Under the pieces are notes generated by a model, which was not told the origin of the DNA, made no database searches, and saw only the letters and a program-made list of their open reading frames with translations. DNA of 12,265 bases from JAKORR01 sp964608495 (lineage in GTDB: Bacteria > Armatimonadota > Zipacnadia > Zipacnadales > FEN-943), in contig CAZSOQ010000164.1 in assembly GCA_964608495.1 (NCBI GenBank), positions 1 to 12,265 of the forward strand. Reading direction: 5' to 3'. Both the position numbers and the translations under genes were made by a program. Shown piece after piece: positions 1 through 6,368 of this stretch. Positions within the stretch are counted from its first letter, which is position 1. The number at the start of each line of letters is the position of its first letter.

Positions 1-436
1 CCACGATCCCGTTCCCCCCCAGCAGGCCCCGCTCCATGTCGAAGATGTGCATCGAGCCGCCGCAGCCGTGACACTGGCCCGTCTCCCGGCCCATCAGCTC
101 GGCGAGGACCTGCCGCACGTCCGCGCCCTTGGCGATGGCGTGTCCGTGCCCGCGGTGGGTGCTGGTGACATAGTCGTCCGGCTCGAGCGCCGAGCACACC
201 CCGGCCGCCACGGCCTCCTCGCCGATGTACAGGTGCACGGCTCCCCCGATCAGCCCGTCGCTGGCGAAGTCATACAGCGTGCAGGTCAGCAGCTCCTTCG
301 TGCTCCGCGCCCCGGAGACCGGCCCCGACTGGGCGTAGTAGGCGTGGTAGTTGTAGAAGCCGGGCAGTGCCTCCTCGAAGAAGCGAATCCTGTACATCAG
401 CCTCATCATGTCCCTGAGCACATCAGGGTCGTGCAT
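1..436 (-). CDS. TPP-dependent dehydrogenase E1 component, alpha subunit (partial, C-terminus beyond left edge)
   Basis: The first 145 residues match the N-terminal part of E1 alpha subunits of the pyruvate/acetoin/branched-chain 2-oxoacid dehydrogenase family. These cytoplasmic enzymes use thiamine pyrophosphate to decarboxylate a 2-oxo acid (or cleave acetoin) and pass the acyl group to a lipoyl E2. Visible landmarks are MYRIRFFEE (residues 14-22), HLYIGEEAVAAGV (68-80), DDYVTSTHRGHGHAIAKGAD (87-106) and GGSMHIFD (126-133), then GLLGGNGIV at the edge. The ATG at 434-436 has AGGTG seven bases upstream. It is the last visible gene of the minus-strand run behind three URO-D-like genes, with a 34-bp gap. 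Residues 23-53 look like an extra segment between the RIRFFEE helix and the usual LYDFASDGLIGG stretch. E1 beta and E2 would be expected further left but are not visible. Family is certain; substrate cannot be assigned. Confidence 0.9.
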   Translation of the reverse strand, partial: MHDPDVLRDMMRLMYRIRFFEEALPGFYNYHAYYAQSGPVSGARSTKELLTCTLYDFASDGLIGGAVHLYIGEEAVAAGVCSALEPDDYVTSTHRGHGHAIAKGADVRQVLAELMGRETGQCHGCGGSMHIFDMERGLLGGNGIV

Positions 437-470
437 CCGGCATCACCTGCTCCCGGGTCTCTGGCCCCCG

Positions 471-1712
471 CTATGCGGGTCGTAGCGGGTACCGTCCCAC
501 CTCGCGCGCCGTCTCGTAGGCCGCGATGATGTTCTCCGGCGGCGTGTTCGGCTGGATATTGTGGACAGGGCAGAAGACGAAGCCACCGCCCGGCGCGAAT
601 ATGCGTATCCTCTCCGCCACCTCGGACGCCACATCCTCGGGCGTCCCGAAGGGCAAGGTGGACTGGGTCTCGACTCCTCCGCCCCAGAACGTCAGTCGCC
701 CCCCGAACTGCTCCTTCAGCCAGCGCGGATCCATGCCTGCCGCCGAGGTCTGCACTGGGTTCAGCGCGCCCAGCCCCGCGTCCACCAGGTCGCCTAGGAG
801 ATTCGGGATGCTGCCGCAGGAGTGCTCGAAGCTCTTCCAGGACGTGTGCTCACGGATCCAGGTAAGCTGCTCGCGCAGATAGGGCAGGTACACCTCGCGA
901 AAGACGCGGGGTGCGAACCACTCGGACCGCTGCGTGCCGAAGTCCAGTCCCGTCACGGCGATCACGTCCACGCTGTCGCCCAGCGCGTCCCAGAGCCGTT
1001 CCAGGTTGCCCATCGCCACCTCCGTGGACAGCTCGAACAGCCCCTTTACGTAGCCGGGGTGCGAGGCCAGCAGACACCAGAAGTCGGTCAGTGAGCCCAC
1101 GTACCACAGCCCGAGGTAAGGCCAAGCCCCCAGCACCAGCGCCTTGTCCGTCTTGCGCCCCTCGGCCGCCCGGTCCTGTAGGTACGCCAGGTGCTCGTCG
1201 CTGATGAACGAGCGCGCAGCCCGGGCCCGCAGGTCCTCCAGGTTGGGCGGCTGCCAGTCCGGGTGCAGGTCCCCATAGCCTATCGTGTCGAAGTAGTACC
1301 CGCCCTTGGGCATGCGCGCCACCGCGGGCTTGCTCGCGTCGCCGTCGGGATGGAAGAGCCAGTCGCCCTCGGGCGTCACCTCCACGCCGAACTTCCCCGG
1401 CACGAGCACCTCGGTGCCGTCCATCAGCGTCCAGGGCTTCCAGCCTTCCCGCACCAGCCCAAGGGTCAGGCTCGGCGGCTCCACGGGCAGGCAATCCAGA
1501 CTCAGCCGCTCCACCACGTCCATCTCCACCTCGCCCAGCATCTGGTACGCATCGCACACCTTCACCGGCCGGTCCTCGAGGCCCAGACGCCGCCGCAGGT
1601 GGTGCAGCGACGTCGCCGCGATGGACGCGACGAAGCTTCCGCCCAGGTCCAGCGGCACGCGGTCGGGCTCCTCGTGGTTCAGCGCCTTGAGCACGCGTTC
1701 GCGACTGGTCAC
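471..1712 (-). CDS. URO-D/MtaA-fold protein, HxC type (uroporphyrinogen decarboxylase family, probable methyltransferase-like)
   Basis: This 413-residue cytoplasmic protein of the URO-D superfamily starts at GTG (1710-1712), with GGAGG ten bases upstream. The N-terminus MTSRERVLKALNHEEPDRVP is typical of the family. The C-terminal half carries FEHSCGSIPNLL (H297, C299), the NPVQTSAAGMDP stretch near 318, and FCPVHNIQPNTPPENI (381-395). In methylcobamide:coenzyme M methyltransferases (MtaA/MtbA/CmuA type), H-x-C plus a later Cys bind the zinc that activates the thiol. Here H and C of the first motif are kept, but aligned with the neighbouring paralog the later position is Val383, with a Cys two residues earlier (C381). 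True HemE is unlikely: it is shorter and does not use this motif. It lies 37 bp behind the next URO-D gene and 34 bp ahead of the E1 gene. The substrate is unknown. Confidence 0.88.
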   Translation of the reverse strand: MTSRERVLKALNHEEPDRVPLDLGGSFVASIAATSLHHLRRRLGLEDRPVKVCDAYQMLGEVEMDVVERLSLDCLPVEPPSLTLGLVREGWKPWTLMDGTEVLVPGKFGVEVTPEGDWLFHPDGDASKPAVARMPKGGYYFDTIGYGDLHPDWQPPNLEDLRARAARSFISDEHLAYLQDRAAEGRKTDKALVLGAWPYLGLWYVGSLTDFWCLLASHPGYVKGLFELSTEVAMGNLERLWDALGDSVDVIAVTGLDFGTQRSEWFAPRVFREVYLPYLREQLTWIREHTSWKSFEHSCGSIPNLLGDLVDAGLGALNPVQTSAAGMDPRWLKEQFGGRLTFWGGGVETQSTLPFGTPEDVASEVAERIRIFAPGGGFVFCPVHNIQPNTPPENIIAAYETAREVGRYPLRPA

Positions 1713-1749
1713 GACGTCTGTGCCTCCCGTACGGGCCGGCGCTCCATGC

Positions 1750-2793
1750 CTATCCCGCCCCGAGCTCGTAGGCCGTCTCGTACATGGCGACGATGTTCTC
1801 AGCCGGGCTGATGGCCTGCGCGTTGTGGCAGGGCCCCAGGATATAGCCGCCGCCCGCGCCGAGGATTCGGAGGTTGTCGGCTACTTCCTGCCGCACCTCC
1901 TCCACGGTCCCGAAGGCCAGGGTGTACTGGTTGTCCATGGCGCCGTGGAAGACCAGCCTGTCGCCGAAGTCGCGCTTCAGGCCCTCGCGATCCATGCCCT
2001 TGGCCCGCCACTGCACCGGGTCGAGCACATCTATCCCCGCCGCGATCATGTTCGGCAGGTTCTCCCGCACCGCCCCGTCGCTGTGGTGGAAGACGAAGGC
2101 CCCCGCCGAGTGCACCAGGGCGATCATCCGCCTTATGTGGGGCAGGAAGAACTCCTCGATGTGCTTCAGCGACACGAGCAGCCCCTCCTGCGTGCCCAGG
2201 TCCTCCGCCACCCACGTCCACAGCACGGCCCCGGGCGCGGCCTCGTAGGTCCGCAGCGTCTGCTGGTAGCACAGCTCGTACAGCTTCCCCAGGCAGTAAT
2301 GCACCATGTCGGGCTTCTCGATCAGGTCCAGGTAGCCCTGCTCGACGCCGCGCAGCCACTTGTAGGTGGCGAAGGGCTCCGACCCGCCCCCGCGGATCAC
2401 CTGGTCCTCCCTGCCCGCGACCTGCTCCGGGACCCCCGTGTAGTCCCACCAGTCCCGGTTCGGCCACTGATACTCGCGCTCGATCTGCGCCACCGTCTCG
2501 TACTGCGCCAGCGGATGGTACACGGCGTTGCGGTAGGTGCCCAGGCCGTAGTCCGTGTCCTCGTACCGAATGCCGAAGACGTCCGCGTCGGCCGGGATCG
2601 GCGGCCCCACGTACCGCGGCCCCACGTCCACGATCGGGTCAATATGCAGCCGCTCGTGCATCGCCGCGACACTAGCCACGCCCAGGTAATCGAGCAGCTT
2701 CCGCGTCGCCTCGGGCGTGGCCCGGTAGTCACAGGGCACCCGATCCGCCTTCTCTCGCCGCAGTGTCGCCAGCCATCTCTCGCGTGGGGTCAT
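1750..2793 (-). CDS. URO-D/MtaA-fold protein, HxD variant
   Basis: This is a 347-residue cytoplasmic URO-D superfamily protein. The open frame extends 49 codons further upstream, but MTPRERWLATLRREKADRVP is the normal family N-terminus and GGGAGG lies 11 bases ahead of this ATG (2791-2793), so I start there. The upstream extension is Arg/Gly/Ala-rich and looks non-coding. C-terminal landmarks are FVFHHSDGAVRENL (H237, D239), LDPVQWRAKGMDREGL, FGDRLVFHGAMDNQ and GPCHNAQAISPAENI (C322). Compared with the methyltransferase zinc site (H-x-C ... C), the first Cys is Asp while His and the later Cys remain. It is the closest relative in the window of the gene just downstream: the C-terminal motifs align almost without gaps. 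It is probably co-transcribed with both flanking URO-D genes. Its reaction is unknown. Confidence 0.87.
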   Translation of the reverse strand: MTPRERWLATLRREKADRVPCDYRATPEATRKLLDYLGVASVAAMHERLHIDPIVDVGPRYVGPPIPADADVFGIRYEDTDYGLGTYRNAVYHPLAQYETVAQIEREYQWPNRDWWDYTGVPEQVAGREDQVIRGGGSEPFATYKWLRGVEQGYLDLIEKPDMVHYCLGKLYELCYQQTLRTYEAAPGAVLWTWVAEDLGTQEGLLVSLKHIEEFFLPHIRRMIALVHSAGAFVFHHSDGAVRENLPNMIAAGIDVLDPVQWRAKGMDREGLKRDFGDRLVFHGAMDNQYTLAFGTVEEVRQEVADNLRILGAGGGYILGPCHNAQAISPAENIVAMYETAYELGAG

Positions 2794-2960
2794 CGCCGCA
2801 TCGGCCTCCCTTGGCCGCCGCTCCTGCCTTTCGCCCTGGCGCCGGTCAGAACCCCGGGCGCGGCTCCGGCACGATACCGTAGTCCGCAGACCGCCAGCAC
2901 CCGGCGCCCAGCAGGGGCACGAAATCCCCGCGCACGGCATGCAGCGCCCGACTAGTGCGC

Positions 2961-4046
2961 CTACTGCATCGCTCCCGTCACCTCGCCGAGCCCCTGCATG
3001 AAGTACCGGTAGTTGTCGAAAGGCACGTCGGGCGGGAGGCTGTGGTCCGGCGACGCCACGTACCCGCCCTCCTCGATCAGCGGCCGCACCCGCTCCAGTT
3101 CCGCGTCAATGGCGTCGCGCCCCCAGGCCAGCGCCCGCTTGTCCATCCCGCCGAACATCCGCAGGTCCCGTCCGTATTCCCGCCGCATGGCGTTCACGTC
3201 CATCCCGCACTGAACCTCGAAGGGGTACAGAATGTTGATCCCCGCGTCCAGCCACACCGGGGTCAGCGACGACATGTCCCCGTCGCTGTCCAGCGAGATC
3301 AGCTTCACGCCTCGCCCGCGCAGGAAGTCTACGACCCGCACGTACCGCGGAAGCATGTACCGCCGCACCAGCTCCGGCGATATGAGCGGCCCGGTCTTGT
3401 AGGCCATGTCCTCCCAGAAGCCGTAGACGTCAATGTCCGTCAGGTCCAGGATCTGGCCCATCATGGCGATGATGAAGTCCGCGGTTGCGTCCATCATCTC
3501 CTCGACGAAGGCCGGGTCGTCGTAGAACAGCATGCACAGCCTCTCGACGCCCGTCAGGTTGCGCAGCGGCCCGAAGAACCCGCCCCACCGGTCCGATATC
3601 ACGATCAGCACCCAGTCGCGCTCCCGCCACGCCCCCAGCCGCTCCCGGTAGTCCGGCCCGATCCGCGCCGCCACGTCGGGCTTCATCCGCTCGGCCCAGA
3701 AGCGCCGGAAGTCGTCCCGCGTCTCGACCGGGAAGCGCACGAACTGCGGCATCGAGGAGTAGGGGTTGTCCGTGCGCTCCCGCATCAGGATCCCCTCGTG
3801 GTTGACATACAGGACGGTCTTGTCGTCCTGCTCGATCACCTCGCGCTCGAAGGGAGGATTGGGGAAGAACCAGCCGCCGTGCCACTGCCAGCGGTCGGTG
3901 GGGTAGAGAGGCTCGTCAGCGGGGTTGTAGCCCTCGGTCTGCCAGCGTTGGGCCGTCTCGGGCCACGGGCCCATCATCATCCGGTACACCGCTCGGTCCA
4001 CGGGCTGGTAGTTCATCGTGTTGAGGAACCGCTCGCGGTCGGTCAT
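2961..4046 (-). CDS. URO-D/MtaA-fold protein, DxD variant
   Basis: A 361-residue cytoplasmic protein of a more divergent URO-D subgroup. It starts at ATG 4044-4046 with GGAGG six bases upstream. The N-terminus MTDRERFLNTMNYQPVDRAV and the C-terminal EEGGYVASPDHSLPPDVPFDNYRYF are typical of environmental URO-D-family proteins. The position of the H-x-C zinc motif reads LDSDGDMSSL (D253, D255), and the later Cys position reads SPDHSLPPD (D334), so none of the three methyltransferase zinc ligands is kept. The following block, GINILYPFEVQCGMDV and LRMFGGMDKRALAWG, is well preserved, so the protein looks intact rather than decayed. It is the first gene of the minus-strand run and faces the divergent promoter region. 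The loss of thiol and His ligands suggests a different chemistry from MtaA, but no substrate can be named. Confidence 0.87.
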   Translation of the reverse strand: MTDRERFLNTMNYQPVDRAVYRMMMGPWPETAQRWQTEGYNPADEPLYPTDRWQWHGGWFFPNPPFEREVIEQDDKTVLYVNHEGILMRERTDNPYSSMPQFVRFPVETRDDFRRFWAERMKPDVAARIGPDYRERLGAWRERDWVLIVISDRWGGFFGPLRNLTGVERLCMLFYDDPAFVEEMMDATADFIIAMMGQILDLTDIDVYGFWEDMAYKTGPLISPELVRRYMLPRYVRVVDFLRGRGVKLISLDSDGDMSSLTPVWLDAGINILYPFEVQCGMDVNAMRREYGRDLRMFGGMDKRALAWGRDAIDAELERVRPLIEEGGYVASPDHSLPPDVPFDNYRYFMQGLGEVTGAMQ

Positions 4047-4119
4047 GGCGACCCTCCCCGGCTGTCGGCGTGTAGGCGATGGTACGCCCCGCGCCTGGCG
4101 TCGCGCAACGTCTGGCCGG

Positions 4120-4147
4120 CGACAGCCATGCCCACCTCTGGCTGTCG
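4120..4147. promoter_or_regulatory. Inverted repeat in the divergent intergenic region (candidate operator)
   Basis: CGACAGCCA at 4120-4128 and TGGCTGTCG at 4139-4147 form a perfect 9-bp inverted repeat with a 10-bp spacer, so the half-site centres are about two helical turns apart. The half-site core GGCTGTCG occurs again at 4060-4067, close to the minus-strand URO-D start. The repeat lies between two divergent start codons (4046 minus, 4241 plus), where a shared regulator would bind. No clear -35/-10 pair is visible in this GC-rich stretch. It could equally be chance symmetry or an RNA hairpin. Confidence 0.3.
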
Positions 4148-4226
4148 AGCGCTGGCCGGTGTTGGAATCCCGTGCTCAACCACCCCGTGGGGCCCGGCCT
4201 GCGCCGTGGCGCCGCGGTGGGCGGGA

Positions 4227-4234
4227 AGGAGAGG
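4227..4234 (+). promoter_or_regulatory. Shine-Dalgarno sequence that favours a TTG start at 4241
   Basis: AGGAGAGG sits six bases before an in-frame TTG (4241-4243). The other in-frame candidates, ATG at 4079 and GTG at 4217, lack a comparable site. The TTG places the signal peptide's hydrophobic core directly at the N-terminus. The GTG would add GKER, a better charged n-region, so it remains possible. Confidence 0.55.
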
Positions 4235-4240
4235 ATCGGC

Positions 4241-6313
4241 TTGTCGTCCGCAGTGCTCACCCTCGCTGTGATGCTCGCCTGCGTGACCCTAGCTTCCGCG
4301 CGCGCCGGCGCCTTCGACTGGCAGGTCGCCGACCCCCAGACCCAGGGGATGTCCGGGGCCGGGCTGGAGGCCCTCGGCAAGACGCTGGCTGGCCGGCGGA
4401 CCGAAGCCCTGCTCATCGTGCGCCACGACCGCATCGTCTACGAGTGGTACGCCAGGGACGGTGGCCGCTCCGTGCCGCACTACACCGCCTCGATGGCCAA
4501 GGCGATCGTGGGCGGCGCGGCCCTGATGGTCGCCCTGAGCGACGGCCGCATCTCGCCCGACGACCTGGCCTGCAAGTACGTGGCCGCCTGGCGCGACGAC
4601 CCGGTGAAGTCGCGCATCACCGTGAGGCACCTGGCCACCCACTCCTCCGGCCTCCAGGACGCCGAGCACGAGGGGCTGCCCCACGAGAAGCTGCCCGGCT
4701 GGATGGGCGACTTCTGGCGCCAGACACCCAACCCCTTCCTTACCGCCCGCGACGACGTGCCCGTCCTCTTTGAGCCCGGCACCGACGTCGCCTACAGCAA
4801 CCCGGGCATGGCGATGCTGGCATACTGCATCACCGCCTCGCTCAAGGGTGCGCCCGAGACCGACCTCAGGACTCCGCTCGCCCGACGCCTCATGGACCCC
4901 GTCGGCGCGGACCCCAAGCAGTGGTCCATGGGCTACGGCAAGACCCACGAGCTGGACGGCCTCAAGCTCCAGGCCGTCTGGGGCGGTGGCTCCTACTCGC
5001 CCGACGCCGTCGCCCGCATCGGACGACTGATGCTGCGCCGGGGCGACTGGGACGGGCGCGCCCTGGTCAGGCCCGAGGCCGTGTCCCTGGTTCTCACCGA
5101 CGCCGGCGCCTCGGACGCCCGGCAGGCCGAGGGCCCCCGGCCCTGCTCGGGCCTCGGCTGGTGGCTCAATGCCCGCGGCGCCTTCGCGAAGGTCCCTCGC
5201 GACGCCTTCTTCGGATCGGGCGCGGGCCAGCAGGTCCTCGCCGTCATCCCCAGCCTGGACCTCATCGCCGTGCGCTTCGGCGCCAAGATGGGGGACGGTG
5301 ACTTCTGGGGCGAGATCGAGGCCAACCTGCTCAACCCGCTCATCGCCGCCGTTGACGGCCCGCCGTGTCCGCCCAGCCCCGTCCTCCGCGGCGTGACCTT
5401 CGTTCCCGTGTCGGAGATCGCCCGTGACGCCGTGGGCAGCGACAACTGGCCCATCACCTGGGGCGATGACGACGCCCTCTATGCGGCCTATGGCGACGGC
5501 TGGGGCTTCACCCCCAGGACCGAGGCCAAGCTCAGTCTCGGCTTCGCCCGCATCACCGGCCCGGGCGAGGCCTTCGCCGGCGCCAACATCAGGTCCCAGA
5601 CCGGGGAGCGTCTCGGCGACGGCGCCCAGGGCCCCAAGGCCGGTGGCCTGCTCATGGTGGACGGCGTGCTCTACATGCTCGTGCGCAATGTGGGCAACTC
5701 CTGCCTCGCCTGGTCCCACGACCACGGCCGCACGTGGGGGTGGGGCTTCACCTTCGACACCAGCCTGGGCTGCCCCACCTTCCTGAACTTCGGCCCGGAC
5801 TACCGCGGCGCCCGCGACGACTACGTGTACCTGTACTCCTGCGACGGTCCGAGCGCCTACGAGCCCGCCGACGCGGTGATGCTTGCCCGCGTGCCCAGGG
5901 GCCGCCTCCGCGACCGAGCGGCCTACGAGTTCTTCGTGCGCCTCGACGAGGGAGGACCCGTCTGGAGTGCCGACCTTGCCGACCGCGGTCCGGTACTCGC
6001 CTATCCCGGGCACTGCGGTCGCATGGACGTCATCTACAACGCGGGCCTCAAGCGGTACCTGATGGCCCTGGGCTTCGACCACGCGGGCGGCTGGGGTATC
6101 TTCGACGCCCCCGAGCCGTGGGGGCCCTGGACGGTGGCCTACTGGACTGCCGACTGGGGCCTGGGGCCGACCCACAGCTACCGCCTGCCCACCAAGTGGA
6201 TCAGCCCCGACGGCCGCGCGATGCACCTGGTCTTCTCAGGCGGCCACCACGAGGGCGTGGACTACGACGCCTTCTGCGTGCGACGCATCCAGCTATCCCT
6301 CGCCGGTGACTGA
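4241..6313 (+). CDS. Exported serine beta-lactamase-family hydrolase fused to a DUF4185-like C-terminal domain
   Basis: About 690 residues from the TTG start chosen for its Shine-Dalgarno. An N-terminal signal peptide (SSAVLTLAVMLACVTLASARA) predicts export. Residues about 30-375 are a class C beta-lactamase/penicillin-binding-protein-fold serine hydrolase: SMAK at 84-87 (nucleophile Ser84, Lys87), YSN at 185-187, and FFGSGAGQQ near 325 in place of the KTG/HxG box. Such proteins are usually esterases or peptidases rather than true beta-lactamases. Residues about 385-690 resemble DUF4185-type propeller domains, with NWPITWGDDDALYAAYGDGW, KAGGLLMVDGVLYMLVRN, SHDHGRTW, GCPTFLNFG, an RYLMALGF-type strand and WGIFDAPEPWGPWTV. 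The reading frame is continuous through the junction, so the fusion is not an obvious frameshift. It is divergent from the URO-D operon and convergent with the FGE-sialidase gene. A likely role is deacylation or binding of an extracellular glycan (inference). Confidence 0.85.
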   Translation: MSSAVLTLAVMLACVTLASARAGAFDWQVADPQTQGMSGAGLEALGKTLAGRRTEALLIVRHDRIVYEWYARDGGRSVPHYTASMAKAIVGGAALMVALSDGRISPDDLACKYVAAWRDDPVKSRITVRHLATHSSGLQDAEHEGLPHEKLPGWMGDFWRQTPNPFLTARDDVPVLFEPGTDVAYSNPGMAMLAYCITASLKGAPETDLRTPLARRLMDPVGADPKQWSMGYGKTHELDGLKLQAVWGGGSYSPDAVARIGRLMLRRGDWDGRALVRPEAVSLVLTDAGASDARQAEGPRPCSGLGWWLNARGAFAKVPRDAFFGSGAGQQVLAVIPSLDLIAVRFGAKMGDGDFWGEIEANLLNPLIAAVDGPPCPPSPVLRGVTFVPVSEIARDAVGSDNWPITWGDDDALYAAYGDGWGFTPRTEAKLSLGFARITGPGEAFAGANIRSQTGERLGDGAQGPKAGGLLMVDGVLYMLVRNVGNSCLAWSHDHGRTWGWGFTFDTSLGCPTFLNFGPDYRGARDDYVYLYSCDGPSAYEPADAVMLARVPRGRLRDRAAYEFFVRLDEGGPVWSADLADRGPVLAYPGHCGRMDVIYNAGLKRYLMALGFDHAGGWGIFDAPEPWGPWTVAYWTADWGLGPTHSYRLPTKWISPDGRAMHLVFSGGHHEGVDYDAFCVRRIQLSLAGD

Positions 6314-6340
6314 GGGCCCGCCTGCCGCTGACCTGGCCTC

Positions 6341-6368
6341 CAGGGCGTGCCCCGGGCGTCGCGCCCTG
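6341..6368. terminator. GC hairpin between convergent genes (possible bidirectional terminator)
   Basis: CAGGGCGTG (6341-6349) can pair with CGCGCCCTG (6360-6368), giving nine pairs including one G-T wobble and a 10-nt loop. It fills the 55-bp gap between two convergent stop codons, where a terminator serving both strands would be expected. There is no T-tract on either side, so intrinsic termination is uncertain. Confidence 0.35.

Noticed and set aside
2794..2940. 49-codon N-terminal extension of the HxD URO-D gene
   Set aside because: The family N-terminus begins at MTPRERW and has a Shine-Dalgarno just ahead. The extension is Arg/Gly-rich and unlike a domain.
1306..2955. 549-codon plus-strand open frame antisense to two URO-D genes
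   Set aside because: Its translation is rich in Arg, Pro, His and Val with no recognisable motif, and the opposite strand encodes well-conserved URO-D proteins. Long antisense frames are expected at this GC content.
2794..2960. Possible cobalamin riboswitch or corrinoid-protein remnant in the 167-bp gap between URO-D genes
   Set aside because: It would suit a methyltransferase operon, but I see no B12-box-like motif or conserved stem, and no small reading frame with corrinoid-binding DxHxxG. The gap is GC-rich with nothing I can name.
471..4046. Heme biosynthesis (hemE) cluster
   Set aside because: Three tandem copies, divergent motifs (HSCG, HSDG, DSDGD) and no other heme genes argue against canonical uroporphyrinogen decarboxylase.
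2955..4271. 438-codon plus-strand open frame opposite the third URO-D gene
   Set aside because: Low-complexity His/Pro/Val/Arg translation with no domain. The minus strand has the real gene, with start, Shine-Dalgarno and family motifs.
4289..6226. 645-codon minus-strand open frame opposite the beta-lactamase/DUF4185 gene
   Set aside because: It is a GC-driven shadow with repetitive Gly/Ala/Val/His composition. The plus strand has catalytic motifs in order.
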